Source: Chlorocebus sabaeus (lineage: Eukaryota > Chordata > Mammalia > Primates > Cercopithecidae). From it: a stretch of 64,000 nt of DNA. Position numbers and translations under genes: made by a program. Below the pieces are notes generated by a model. It made no database searches. It worked only from the letters and a program-made list of their open reading frames with translations, and was not told where the DNA came from. The stretch spans positions 72,511,133 through 72,575,132 of the forward strand of contig NC_132911.1 in assembly GCF_047675955.1 (NCBI RefSeq), given 5' to 3'. Below are positions 46,241 to 57,375 of the stretch, piece by piece (the first letter of the stretch is position 1; every line of letters begins with the position of its first letter).

Positions 46241-46244
46241 GCTT

Positions 46245-46560
46245 TATTTTACTTATTTAGTTATTTTTTGAGACAGGATTTCTCTCTGTTGCCCATACTG
46301 GAGTGCAGTGGCGTGGTAATAGCTCTTTGTGGTCTCAACCTCCTGTGCTCAAGTGACCCTCCCACTTTACCTCCAGAGTAGCGGGGACCACAGGCATGGC
46401 CCACTAGTCCACCACACCTGGTTAATGTTTTGATTTTCTATAGAGATGAGGTCTCACTATGTTGTCCAGGCTGATCTTGAACTCCTGGGCTTAAGCATTC
46501 CGCACACCTCGGCCTCCCAAAGTTCTGGGATTACAGGTGTGAGCCACCATAACCAGCCTA
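46245..46560 (-). mobile_element. AluJ-like element, antisense
   Basis: 'gagacaggatttctctctgttgcccatactgg' to 'gggattacaggtgtgagccaccataaccagcc'. Strong divergence fits AluJ. Confidence 0.93.
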
Positions 46561-47101
46561 TTTATTTCGAAATACATTAAAACAAAATAAATCAGTGCCT
46601 GGACTTGGCATGAATAATATGAAGCTTTATAGGGATAAATCTGAAGTTCAGCATTTAATTTAGAATATTCTAAATGCAATGGTCCTTTCTACAATGACTA
46701 GCATAATGAAAAACCTTTGAAATATTTAGCAATATTAACCTTAAGAAGGAAGACTTAAGGGGAGTAGCACATATATTTAAAATATATGAAAGACTGTTGT
46801 ATAAAACATATATTTATTCTGTATCTGTTCAGGAGACAAAGCTAGAATCTATAGGTGGAAACAACATAATACCATCCTAATGATATTAACTGTTTAAACC
46901 TTGAATGGGTTGTCTTTTCTTCTATAACCTCCTAAATGTCTGTGACATAAGAAGCTGTCCTTAGGTAACTGCTAGTTCTGCTTAGATCTGTTTTATGATT
47001 TGAGAAATATTAAGGGATTTTCTTCTTCTCCTTTCAAAACACCTTTTACCACTAGGACTTCTGCAGACCTTTAGACGCCCACGCTGTGTACAGCATTAGA
47101 G
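46561..47101. other. No recognised element
   Basis: AT-rich; nothing named. Confidence 0.5.
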
Positions 47102-47317
47102 CAGGGTTGCTCAACCTCAGCTCTGCTGACATTTTGGACCAGATCATTCTTTGCTGTGGGGGCTGTCCTGGGCACTGTAGGATGTTTGGCAGCCTTGCTG
47201 GCTTTTTCCCACTAGATGCCAGAAATAGGCCTCCCCTAGCCGTGACAATGAAAGAAGTCTCCAGACATTGTCAAAAGTGCCCCAAAGGGCAAAATCACCA
47301 CAGATTAATAACTACTG
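47102..47317 (+). mobile_element. MER5A (hAT-Charlie non-autonomous DNA transposon)
   Basis: Begins 'cagggttgctcaacctcagc', continues 'gctgtcctgggcactgtaggatgtttggcagcc', 'cccactagatgcc' and 'tctccagacattgtcaaaagtgccccaaagggcaaaatc', and ends 'aactactg'. The flanks CATTAGAG and CTTTAGGG agree at 6 of 8 bases, as expected of an old 8-bp hAT target duplication. Confidence 0.9.
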
Positions 47318-47719
47318 CTTTAGGGAAAGGCATTAAGTTTCTTGCTAAAATGCAAATGTATTTTAACTGAGGTATTCCAAGCTGAAGGATGGCATGATAC
47401 AAAGATGGGCGTGACGGAGACCCACATGCAGTGTTTTCCTGGAGAAGCAGTTTGGTGTTTCTGCCTCATGGTGATTGTGTGGGAGGAAGGTGAAAGGTGG
47501 TGATGGGCAGTAGCCTTATTTTGCACGTGGACCAACTTCAGTGTCAGGCAGGAAGTGGGTACTAACTTTGGTAGGCAAGTGCGTATCACTAATGACATTT
47601 GGGTAGGAGAGTGCATGTCAAATTGCCATTTCGGGAAGATACATCTTATGGTGGTGTGTGGGGTGACTGGGATGTGTAAGGTATTAGTTAGCATTTATTA
47701 CTAGCGAAGAAATGATGAT
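47318..47719. other. Unassigned, possibly L2
   Basis: G-rich purine-leaning text ('gggaggaaggtgaaaggtgg') that may belong to the antisense L2 that follows. No gene seen. Confidence 0.4.
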
Positions 47720-48000
47720 GACCTAACCTGGGGTGACGGTTAAGTGGACCTGGGAAAGGAGGCAGCAGGTGAGGACTATTAAATAGGAAGTATAATTGAA
47801 TAGTTATAGAGTGTGAGTTGTGGGCAAGGATGATCCTGAAGTTTCAAAGTGGATAAAAAAGATAAAGTTAATTTCCTTAAAAATAGAGAAAGAAGGAGCA
47901 GCCGTGCTGGTGGAAAGGATGACAAAGTTGTGAATAGACACCGAGTTCCTAGGGAAGAAGACTCAGAAATGGATGGAGATTCACCATAGGCAAATAGAGT
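47720..48000 (-). mobile_element. L2 internal fragment, antisense
   Basis: 'gaggactattaaataggaagtataattgaatagttatagagtgtgag' and 'gatgatcctgaagtttcaaag' fit reverse-orientation L2 3' coding text. Diverged. Confidence 0.5.
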
Positions 48001-49149
48001 TTCCTTCATAGCACTGTGTGTCTGAAAAAAAGAAAAAACCTTGTAGAAAACCATTCTTAATGTTTGTGCAGAGCCAAAAGTAGTCAAAAGAGCTCATTCT
48101 TTGATCTATCTTGTCGTTTACTGAAATCTAAAACAAATACAAAATAGATAATAGAGCATGAATGTGACAACTCTATAGTGTTTTTTCTTTATTTAGCATA
48201 TATGTAAATTTTGATACATAATGTTATTTCCTTTCATCCAGTGTTTGGACATTTAGCCTGAGTTAGTAAAAGGTATTTACTTGCTTTCAAACTTGAGCTA
48301 TCTTCTCTTGTTGCGGGACTTCATTGCTGCTTAGGGAGCTACTTACTGATTAGCACCGAGTGTGCATTTCCTGGTAGTTGTGTTACAGTGGTTCTTGATT
48401 GCCTTCTATTGTTGGTGGTGATTTTCCACTGATCTTTTCCAATTATGAATTCCATGAAGACTCCTTCTGGTTTTTGTTCCCAAGATCGATTTTGGTCTTA
48501 TTCTAGATAAAACAGACATTCAAGTTACTATTTCCCCACTCTTTACTCACATTTTCCATGGAAATATTCTTCACAAAGCCTGTATGAAGGGTTTTGGGAT
48601 AAAGTGCATTACTAATATTTTGTATTTGGCAAACTCAGTCCTTAAGCTGTTTAGTCTCTGTGTATTTCTGCAGAACCCCGGTGGAGTCTGACATAGCTTT
48701 CCTTCTCTAGAGTTCATGAAAATTCTTGCTTGATCACCTCAGCTAGCTGAGAATCACCCCTTTTCTGACGTGTTAAGTACATGTAACCACTTTCTATGTC
48801 ATTATGATATGCATTTTGATACAAAAACTTCTCTTCTGTTAAAAAATCTATTAATCTTAAGCGCCATGGGAACACGGACTTTTATCTCCCCTTCTCCACT
48901 TTTCCCCCACCCTTTCAACACACACACATAGTTTAGCCAACCTGAGGCAATATGGCATCATGATACTAATCTGATGAGAAATGAATGAGTGGGTATTCAT
49001 CAGATTACTTTTTTAAGTTGATCTTTCTTGATACAGATGAGTTGCCCAGTGCCAAAACATAAAGTAGTCAAAGCCATGTTATAGAGGGGTAAAATAACAA
49101 GACCATGTTTAAGACTATGTAGAGTAGTAACAGTAATTTGGCAGATGTA
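48001..49149. other. No recognised element (~1.15 kb)
   Basis: Single-copy-looking DNA with no repeat family or exon named. Confidence 0.5.
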
Positions 49150-49228
49150 AAATGGTACCCCAAAATTTGCACTTCTGTTTCCCAACATGCTGATGCTGCT
49201 GGTGCAGGGATCACATTTTGAGAACCAC
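49150..49228 (-). mobile_element. hAT-Charlie terminal fragment (MER5/MER20-like)
   Basis: 'cccaacatgctgatgctgctggtgcagggatcacattttgagaaccactg' is the terminal part of a Charlie-type non-autonomous element in reverse orientation. Confidence 0.6.
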
Positions 49229-49399
49229 TGCCCTAAGCTGAGTTTTACATAAGTGATGGAAGTTTCTCATTAGCCTTTTCTGACACACAACTGTACTGCA
49301 ACTCTTTTGTATTGTCCGTTGATAAAGAATGCTTCAAAAATATGGATTACAAGGTATGCTACCCAGTAGGTATTCAGTGAATTGAAGCTTTATCATTGC

Positions 49400-49560
49400 T
49401 AATAGGGTCTGGCATCCATATTTTTGTGTGCATTCATTTTGCAGAGATTCGTTAAATCTCCTGTCTCTGCTAGATAATGGAGACAGAATAGTGAGCAAAA
49501 TATTGTCCTCCTGGAGTCTGTTATATATTGAATAAAAAGCATAGTAAGTGGGCAGTTATA
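49400..49560 (-). mobile_element. L2/MIR-type fragment, antisense
   Basis: 'gtgcattcattttgcagagattcgtt', 'atggagacagaatagtgagcaaaatattgtcctcctggagtctgtta' resembles the common reverse-orientation L2 segment. Diverged. Confidence 0.5.
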
Positions 49561-49564
49561 AAGT

Positions 49565-49715
49565 TCAAAGACCTGGTTTCCATGCCAGTTTTGCTTCATG
49601 ATCTATGTTCTTGGACAGGCTCTTACTTTCCACATCTGTGATGTGGTGATGAGAATAATACTTGCATAGTTGCCAGGAGTTAAATGGGGCATCATATATA
49701 TATAAGTGCTATGTA
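49565..49715 (+). mobile_element. MIR element, sense
   Basis: 'gttcaaagacctggtttccatgccag', 'ttggacaggctcttactttccacatctgtgatgtgg' and 'aataatacttgcatagttgccaggagttaaatggg' follow the MIR order. Confidence 0.75.
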
Positions 49716-50964
49716 TGATATTAAGTGTTACTCTAACGTGAGGTGCAAAAAAAAAAAAAAGAATCTTCTCAGTGCATTAGGAGAGATCATGATAGATGGA
49801 ATGAAATAGATGATTGGAAGGCATTGCAATGATTACTTATGGGTACATTTTAAGCACCTACGATACCTAAGTGTACTTGCTATCCACATGGTACATGAGC
49901 CTCCCTTGTTAAGAGGCAGGGATTTAATTTGTAATTATCATATTGTAAAGGGCAAGGGTGACTATCTTTTTAAATTGTTGCTTAGGAACTCAGAATTTAT
50001 TAGACACTTGGACACTTCTTCAGCCAAGAGGTTATATATTAAAAATATGAAGGTGCGACCAAATAAAATAAGGTAGTGTTTTGATATATATGAGATGATT
50101 TGACAATTTCTTTTCTATTTGCTTTCTGAAAGCCTTAGTGAACTTATCTGGGGAGAAATATATTTGCTTTTCACAGAAAGCAAAATCTAGTTCAAGGACG
50201 GTTTCTTTAGATGAAAATTATGTTTAGGCTTACATAATCCTAACGATGACCACTTTTCTTTTGACCTCTTTTCTAAGGTGTTATGTATTAAGGCATGTGA
50301 GTAAGCATTTTGGTGAGCTGCAATTACTCTTGAAGGGATCACCACCACTACCACTATCGGCAGAAAGGTGACTCCTCCATTACCCTGGATTTATGAATCG
50401 TATTTCAAATTTGAATATGTTTTGCTTTTCCCCTCACTGTTGTATCTTTTGGTGTGGGATGTTTTGCCATGGAAAGAATGAGAAAGAAGCAGGATGCAGT
50501 GGGCTGCATTAATTGGGGCTGAAGGACATGGGGGCCCCTGTCCAGTCCACCATTCTGTGTCCCAGACAGCCCCTTAATGTGTTAGCACCTTGGTTTGTGT
50601 GTCTGAGTTGAGGACCATAAACTGAATTTCTTTTCCTGAGAAAAGAAAAGTTTGAGAGAAAATCAAATTAAATATTTAAATTCATGAAATCTTTTGAACA
50701 AAACGGTAGTGGCCACTTGCTTTCTAAATATATCATACAGGGGTCAAGAGGAAGTAGCTAGCAATAAGGTAATATACGTAATGACAAATGCCTTGGTAGT
50801 GGAAGTTAGTACATATCAGGACAGACTATGAATGGTCGATGTATCACATAGAATTCATTACAACTACAACAGACTCTTTCTTTCCATCTCTGTTACTTCT
50901 ATCCTTTTTTCTTTGGCTATGGGAATTTTATCAAGTTTGGTTGGTGCAGGCTGTGTACATTCCC
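49716..50964. other. No recognised element (~1.25 kb)
   Basis: Contains an A(14) run near 49748-49761 not attached to a recognised element. No gene seen. Confidence 0.5.
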
Positions 50965-51080
50965 CAGGCATGGGTTTTGGAACATGGGGGACCTGACTTT
51001 GGAATCAAGTTCCACTTCTTAGAAGCTCAGATTTTTATCTACAAAATGGAGACGAAGGTTACCTTTGAGGTTAGTCATAG
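50965..51080 (+). mobile_element. MIR fragment, sense
   Basis: 'gggggacctgactttggaatcaagttccacttcttagaagc' and 'tttatctacaaaatggagac' fit MIR. It is cut off by the MLT2 LTR that follows. Confidence 0.6.
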
Positions 51081-51082
51081 TT

Positions 51083-51458
51083 TGTATCAGTCAGGGTTCT
51101 CCAGAGAAACAGAGCCAATAGAGAGTTATTTTAAGGAATTGGCTCATGTGATTTTTGAAGGCTGGCAAGTCTGAAATCTGCAGGGCAGGTCGGCGACTGC
51201 TCAGGCAGGAGTTGGTGTTGCAGTCTGGAGACAGAATTTCTTCTTCTTCAGGAAAGCTAAGTTTTTGCTTTTAAGGACTTCAACTAATAGGATGAGACCC
51301 ACCTGCAATATTAAAGGAAATATACTTTTCTTAAAGTCAACTGGTTGTAGTTGTTAACCATAGCTACGAAATGTCTTCAGCAACACTTAGATTAGTGTTT
51401 GATTAAATAAGTGGGTACTATGGCTTAGCCAAATTAACACATAACACTAACCACCACA
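51083..51458 (-). mobile_element. MLT2-type ERVL solo LTR, antisense
   Basis: Starts 'tgtatcagtcagggttctccagagaaacagagccaatag', includes 'aaggaattggctcatgtg', 'aaatctgcagggcaggtcgg' and 'cttcaactaataggatgagacccacc', and ends 'aaattaacacataacactaaccaccaca'. Five-base target duplication TAGTT/TAGTC flanks it. No provirus body attached. Confidence 0.92.
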
Positions 51459-51469
51459 TAGTCATCATA

Positions 51470-51660
51470 TTAATCATAGCTAGTGTTTACTTACTACATG
51501 AGCTAGATGCTCACATGGATTCTTTCCTTTAACACTAATAAATGTATAGGAGGAGATATTATAATCTTAGAAAGGATGATACTTGCCAATGTCCCACAAT
51601 AACTTGCACAAGCCCAAGAACCAAGGCATGTCTGGGACAACCAGAGTTCTGTCACAAAAG
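51470..51660 (-). mobile_element. MIR element, antisense
   Basis: 'catagctagtgtttacttactacatgagctagatgctcacatggattctttcctttaacac', 'gataggaggagatattat' style core and 'acaagcccaagaaccaagg' fit antisense MIR. Confidence 0.65.
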
Positions 51661-51984
51661 TTTACAAATTCAAATTGGAAGGAGAATGTCCCTTTTTATT
51701 ACCAACTCAGAGCCCAAGGCTATACTGACATGCTGGTGGCCATGTCCCCCACCCCATGAAGGAGGCTGGTTCAAGATCATGAAGCCAACATGCTCAGAGA
51801 AGCTATAATGAAAGTTGGATAGAGGTAACCATGAATGGTCCAAGAGATGTTTCCTCTTCTGCGATTTGTTCTTGTTAACTAATTATTTATCTTCTTTCCT
51901 TAAGCAATTTTGTGTTGAGTTTCTGTCACTGCTACCAGAGTCCAGCAAGATACTGCCACATTGCTGTCAAGTGACAGACGGCAA

Positions 51985-52325
51985 ACAGCCCATAAAATCC
52001 CAATAGCTTAAACCACAAGGCTTTATTTCTCACTCACACTCCATGTCCATCTGAGTCAGTGGTAAGTTTTGGTCTTATCAGAACATATCTGAAATATAGC
52101 CAGCCACCACAGCAGAGGGACGGGAATATGACCGATCGTGTTCTGGCTCTTAAAGACTTCTGCCAAGAGTGACATAAATCACTTTTGTGCACATTTCATC
52201 AGCCAAAGAAATCACATGATCATCCAGACATTTAAGGAAGTGGGAAAGTGTAATTTCACCACATGCCTAGAAAGAGGAACACTAGGAAAACCAATGAACA
52301 TCACTAAAGAATGCTGAATTGTTCA
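51985..52325 (-). mobile_element. Old LTR-like repeat, antisense (family unassigned)
   Basis: 'aatagcttaaaccacaaggctttatttctcactcacactccatgtcc' and 'gacataaatcacttttgtgcacatttcatcagccaaagaaatcacatg' plus 'ccacatgcctagaaagagg' follow a common dispersed-repeat pattern that I associate with ERVL/MaLR-class LTRs. Name not certain. Confidence 0.5.
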
Positions 52326-52384
52326 TACAACTTTTCACTCCTGGGAAATACTTTCAATGCCTTTGTTGGTAAAGGGTAGCTGAC

Positions 52385-52960
52385 TTTATGAGAATGTAAA
52401 TTCTGGTTTTGAAATTATTTTTCATTTTTTGCCATGACTTTTATTATTATCTACAAAATATTTTGTTTCCCTAAGGTCATAAATATTTTCTCTTATATAT
52501 TCTTTTTATAATTTTTTTTTTACTTAGGCCTTTAATAAATCTGGAGTTTACTTTCCAATGGATTTGAATTAAGAATCTAATTTTATTTTATTTCTATCTA
52601 TAGAGAAAATCATCCAAATGCCCTTTATAAAACAGTCTACTCTTCTCCTTTGATATATAAGCTGTTGCTAATATATATCAAGATCCTGTATTTACTGGGA
52701 GCATAGAGGATTTCTATTTTCTTAGCAATGTCCTATTTATTTTATAATTTAAAAACTCTGGAAGCAAAATAATATGTTACTCTTGAGTTGTGCATACAAG
52801 AATGTTTGCTGGATTATTCTTAGTAACTTTTTATATATTTTCTTAGAATATAAAAAAAGTTAATGACTTTTAATATATTTTCTCAGAATATAAAAAAAGT
52901 TCCGCCTAGACTATTATTTTTTCTTAAAGTTTTTGTAGATACTACAGATAAAATTCTATT
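52385..52960 (-). mobile_element. Old L1 ORF2 fragment, antisense (probable)
   Basis: 'aggcctttaataaatctggagtttac', 'ttgaattaagaatctaattttattttatttc' and 'atccaaatgccctttataaaacagtctac' parallel antisense L1M ORF2. Very AT-rich and diverged. Confidence 0.5.
52826..52905. repeat. 40-bp tandem duplication
   Basis: 52826-52865 and 52866-52905 share 33 of the first 35 bases ('...tattttcttagaatataaaa'). Confidence 0.9.
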
Positions 52961-53869
52961 ATAAAATAATTTTGCTTACCAAATAATTTTTATACCCACA
53001 TATGCTTTACTTTAACAAATATTAATACAAGAGTATTCTGATTAAATATATAAAAAATGGATAGCCTCCAAGAATCCACTTGAAATGACAGTGACCCCAG
53101 TTCATTCTCAATCTATTCTTGGTTTGAAGAATATGGTTATGGTAGGGACTAGAGTCCTATTTTCTTCTTTCATAAGTTATTATGATTTTGAAAAGTGATA
53201 ACATCATGTTCTTGGCTTCAGGTAATAAAGGCTATGTTTTGGAAAAAGCCTAAGGATTGAATGTTGACCTTGGAAATGTTTCCTAAGGGAATGTATTAGA
53301 AAAACACATTAGCTTTTTAATTTTGTTTAATCCGTGAGCCAAAATTTTATTTCATTTGTAAAACAGTGCTGTAGTTCTCACTCATACTTTAAATGAATTA
53401 TCTGGGGCTGGTGAAGGACGGAAATGCTAAAGACTGAAATGGATGTATAGCTTTGTATTTGGTGAATTTCATAAAACTGAATAACCTTTTTGTGAATAAC
53501 ATGAATTCAGGTGTAAGCAGGATTCGGTCAAGTCTAGATGGTCTGAAACCAGGGTAGAGTCTTAATTTGTGAGACTATCTTAAAGTCTTAGTCTTTTTGT
53601 AATATTGTCCACACATTACAAAAAAATGTTGGCTATATTCATATGATTTGATTAAATATAAAAATGTAGAGAATCGACACGTTCTTCTTGGCAGAGTTGT
53701 TCGCTGTTGCAGGAAATGAATGGAGGACATTGTGAAGCAAAATAAATAGACTGACATTCCATAACTTTGGTAGAACAAAGCATAAGAATGTGAACAGATC
53801 AGTGAATAATGAAGAATTTGACAGTGAACTTTCTTAACAGCGTAGTGCAACAGCAGTAGGCTGCAGTGA
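52961..53869. other. No recognised element (~0.9 kb)
   Basis: AT-rich; no repeat or gene named. Confidence 0.5.
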
Positions 53870-54450
53870 CAGATGGGGAGGCTCTGTCACCAGGTCAGGC
53901 TTTAGCATTGCTTTTTCTGCACTGGGCTTCCTAAGAAAGGTATGGGGAAAGAAAATGACACCATGGCAAAAAATAGAGAAAGAGGAGGCTTTAGAAGAAG
54001 ATTTGCTAAAGGAAACGTAGAACTTGAGGAAAGAGAACTGGCAAGAGATGAAATTAGAGAATTCAGCAAGCATCGGTTCATGCAGGTCCACGTAGTTATC
54101 GTTAGGAGTTTGGACTTGATTCTGAAGGTGATAGCAAATCATTAAAGGACTTTGAACAGGGGAGTGAAATAAGTAGTGAGAACTTCAAAAATATACTCTT
54201 GCTTCAGTTTGAAAAATGGATTGGAGAGAAACAAGGTTGAAGATAGTAATACCTTCCAGCAGGGCATTACAGTAATCCAGGGGAGAGATGCTAGTGGCCA
54301 AGACTAGGGAGTGAAAACTGAAGAGAGGACTGGCTAGATTCGAAACTGAGTAATGAAATGTTATCAGTAAGACTTAGTATTCGAATGCCTTTGGGGGCTT
54401 CGGGTGGAGGAGAATTCAAGAATAATGACACAGGCAGCGTAATCGAGTGG
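53870..54450 (-). mobile_element. L2 3' coding region, antisense
   Basis: From about 54040 the order is clear: 'gttaggagtttggacttgattctgaaggtgatag', 'ttaaaggactttgaacaggggagtgaaa', 'aaaatggattggagagaaacaagg' and 'gcattacagtaatccaggggagagatgctagtggcc'. This is L2 3' text in reverse. 53870-54040 is weaker. Confidence 0.75.
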
Positions 54451-55258
54451 GTAGGCATGCCATTTTTAAGGAAGGAAACATATATTCTTTGGCAATTATT
54501 GACTTGTTTTTGAGTACCAAATATTTTACAAAGTAATTTGTTTCTAAACTTATACTGTTTTCTATTATTTAAATTATGAATTTCATCTTGATTTGGAGTC
54601 ATATACTTTATAATAAGCACATAATTTCTTAAGTGAAGGAAGCTAGCGCCGTAATTTAGTACTAAAAATAGTGACATTTCTGCTGTTGCCATCTAGTGGC
54701 CACCATTAGTGACGGTGCCTTTCATTTAATTTTGTGCTCAAGATTTCACTCCAAAAGACTATACTATAGTAAATACTAAGGAATAAAAATCACTTTCTTT
54801 GAAAATGTAGTAATTCTAGAGATAGTTCTAACTTAATGAATCATACTTTGTAGAGTGCTATTGATGAGAAGATACTGTTCAATGTTTGTAGTTTAAATTC
54901 TACAGTTTTCCTAGAGTATGACTTTAAACAGTTTATTTTGGCAGCTTTGGAAGGAATGTAGCAATAAATTTATCAGTAATATGAATTTCTCCATACCATG
55001 ACAAGTAACAGAACATTCCTAAATGTCGAATATGTGGAAAAAGTACAAAAAGTATTTTTTTAAAACAACTATCAGTATGTAAATCCCTAGTGAGCAACTT
55101 TTATGTGCCTAGGGATTAATACTGTCACATTCTGGGAGACACAAATGAAGAACAGAACCAGGGTTATTTTTTTCCTGGGCATATAACTATTGAGGAAAGG
55201 TCACAAAATATATTATGTTTCTTTACACTCCTCTCTGAATCCAAGCTACACACACATG
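54451..55258. other. No recognised element
   Basis: AT-rich; nothing named. Confidence 0.5.
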
Positions 55259-55272
55259 CACTCTCTCTCTCT

Positions 55273-55303
<31 letters not shown>
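55259..55303. repeat. (CT)n(CA)n microsatellite
   Basis: CTCTCTCTCT followed by a CA run of about 15 units. Confidence 0.97.
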
Positions 55304-55305
<2 letters not shown>

Positions 55306-55562
55306 TCTGGCCGCCATTAGTCCAAGATTCCAAACATCTGGAATGGGGCCCCCTGTTCCTATTGAGAATCATTGGTCAGTACTAATTGTGAAATCCTTGA
55401 TGTCAAGGGACATGTTCTGTTTTATACTTCTTATTTCTGCCTCACCATGTCAAATAACAATGAAAAATAAAATTAAAAATATCAGACTGACTGTAAAGGT
55501 AAACTGAGGCTGGAGCCGAACCGGGAACGAAGACACAAGGCAAATGGCAGTGAGAATAGCCT

Positions 55563-55568
55563 TTTATT
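55563..55568 (-). promoter_or_regulatory. AATAAA polyadenylation signal of the solo LTR
   Basis: AATAAA on the minus strand about 80 bases downstream of the TATA-like box; spacing fits a short R region. Confidence 0.65.
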
Positions 55569-55644
55569 AGGGCTTGCGGGCGAGGTTCCTCAGTCCAAAG
55601 GCGTGGGCCGAGGAAGTCGCGCTGAGGGAGGAGGGTAGGGGCTT

Positions 55645-55650
55645 CTTATA
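55645..55650 (-). promoter_or_regulatory. TATA-like box of the solo LTR
   Basis: TATAAG on the minus strand, placed between the U3-like part and the polyadenylation signal as expected for an LTR promoter. Activity not shown by sequence. Confidence 0.5.
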
Positions 55651-55985
55651 GCCTGAGAGGTAGGGAAGCTGGTTGTGCAAACAGGGCCTGGGGGGTCTTG
55701 AAACTACTAGAGCAGGAGTTGAGTAAGGGTCATGAGGAAGGGGTCTTTGGAAACTGTCAACCAAAACTGCTGTTTACGAACTTGTGGAATGCAGATGAGC
55801 TGCAGGTCATGGGGGAGTGTGGTTGCCCAGCCGGAACCTCTGACGCATGTAAGTCTGCAGGTGTGTACAAGGGTGAAGGGAGTCTTTAACAAAAGGACTG
55901 CTATGCCGGGTAACGCCACCATATTGGGTCTAGATTCCTGCCTAACATTGGTTTAGCTCCAGCCTCAGTTTACCTTTACACTGAC

Positions 55986-56913
55986 ATCATCAATAGATAT
56001 CATTAATATGGGCAATAAAAAGTTTAGACTGTATAAAAGCTATGATCCTTGTGGTTTAGGAGTTCATAGTCTGTGACAGAAGTGGCGTGTAGACAACTGT
56101 TACATTAGGACTATATTATAAGAACAACTAGGAAGCAGTCAAGGGAGATGGGAGATGGGTACTGGGGAGGACCAAATAGGAAACAAAATGAACTTCAAGT
56201 GTCTATGCTGGAGTTGTGATGTTGTGGCGTAGAAGGCTAACATCCATATTCTATCGGAAGTGTTCAATGATAAGAAAACCCGAAGGCAGGGAGAGGAAGT
56301 AAGTAATGGCATAGTAATGGCACTTTACATGTGATAAAATCAAATACTTTTTTTCTAAATTTATTCCTAAGGAGGCACTAGATATAGAAGTTTGGCAACT
56401 CTTACATCAAATGGCATGTTATTATACCCCATACTTTGGAATATTTTACAGTTATTAAAGAAAATAAAGTCATTTATTTATAGCACTTCAGGCATATTTT
56501 GGCATATTTTTTTCTCAACCCCTGCACCCTGTGACCCTACCTCTAAACAATAGAAGACATATGTTATTCATCCTAGTATCTCCTAGGCTAGCATTGAGTT
56601 TGGCATATGATTTTCAAAAATGGCCAAATGCTTGTTTATTGAATTTACCATCATGTTTTAAAATTTACAATATTTCCTAAACTTTTAATGAGGAATTATT
56701 AATGATCATTATAATAAATTAATTATAAATCCCATCTTGTACCGTATATAGCACAACTCTTAAGGCTTTGTAAACTTGGGCAAGTCAGTGTATTCCTATG
56801 GTCTTCAGCCCCCTCACCTGTAAAGCAAGAAAACTCTACCACATCATTTTGAAGGCCCTTCCAGTTCTAGCAGTCTTAGACTGTCACTCTTGTTCCCCAC
56901 ACCTGTACCCCTG
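55986..56913. other. No recognised element (~0.9 kb)
   Basis: AT-rich; no repeat or gene named. Confidence 0.5.
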
Positions 56914-57360
56914 GTTATAGTTTCGATATCTGTCCCCTTCCAACCTCATGTTACAATTTGACCCCCAATATTGAAGGTGGAGCTTAGTGGGAGTTGTTTG
57001 GGCAATGGAGGTGGATCCCTCATGAATGGCTTCATGCTGTCCTTCCAGTAATGAGTGAGTTCTCAATCTATTAGTTCCCGCAAAAGCTGCTTGTTAAATA
57101 AACAAAAAAACAAAACAACAACAACAAAAAAGAGCCTAGTGCCTCCTCCCTCTCTCTTGCTTCCTCTCTTGCCATGTGATCTCTGCACAGCCAGCTCCCC
57201 TTCACCTTCTGTCATGAGGGGAAGCAGCTAGAGGCCTTCATGAGAAGCAGATGCTAACACCATGCATCTTATACAGCCTGCAGAACTGTGAGCCAACTAA
57301 ACGTTTATAAACACCCAGCTTCAAGTATTCCTTTATAGCAACACAAATGGACTAAGATAC
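56914..57360 (+). mobile_element. MST-type MaLR solo LTR, sense, with internal A-rich insert
   Basis: 'ttatagtttcgatatctgtccccttcc', 'gtggatccctcatgaatggcttcatgctgtcc', 'gagtgagttctcaatctattagttc', 'cttcaccttctgtcatgagggg', 'cttatacagcctgcagaactgtgagcc' and 'tcctttatagcaacacaaatggactaag'. An A-rich CAA/AAAAC insert at 57095-57133 lies in the middle. Confidence 0.9.
57095..57133 (+). repeat. (CAA)/(CAAAA) tract inside the MST LTR
   Basis: AATAAACAAAAAAACAAAAC followed by AACAACAACAACAAAAAA; normal MST LTRs have only a short A-rich spot here. Confidence 0.85.
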
Positions 57361-57375
57361 CCCTTTATTGTTTTT

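Larger units (their letters stand above)
55492..55980 (-). mobile_element. CpG-rich solo LTR with long inverted ends, antisense
   Basis: A 489-bp element starting TGTAAAGG and ending CCTTTACA, flanked by a perfect 5-bp direct repeat CTGAC (55487-55491 and 55981-55985). The first 31 and last 31 bases are inverted copies of each other at 29 positions; the outermost 25 are perfect. Read on the minus strand it has LTR architecture: a long U3, a TATAAG box at about 55645-55650, and AATAAA about 80 bases downstream (55563-55568), followed by a ~70-base U5-like end. About 14 CpG sites survive, far more than in the surroundings, which suggests a young insertion. No internal retroviral sequence, so it is probably a recombined solo LTR. 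Family not recognised; 5-bp duplications are usual for ERVL-class but occur elsewhere. Confidence 0.85.

Noticed and set aside
47320..47694. A 124-codon minus-strand frame
   Set aside because: No recognisable domain; frame length is within chance for this composition and it borders old L2 sequence.
50839..51174. A 111-codon plus-strand frame with hydrophobic start
   Set aside because: Crosses a MIR and enters an MLT2 LTR; a chance frame.
54291..54692. A 133-codon minus-strand frame
   Set aside because: Overlaps antisense L2 sequence, shows no recognisable domain, and has no splice or start context.
55698..55956. Overlapping open frames on both strands near the CpG-rich block, suggesting an exon or CpG island promoter
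   Set aside because: They lie entirely within the solo LTR, and the CpG density is explained by that young element.
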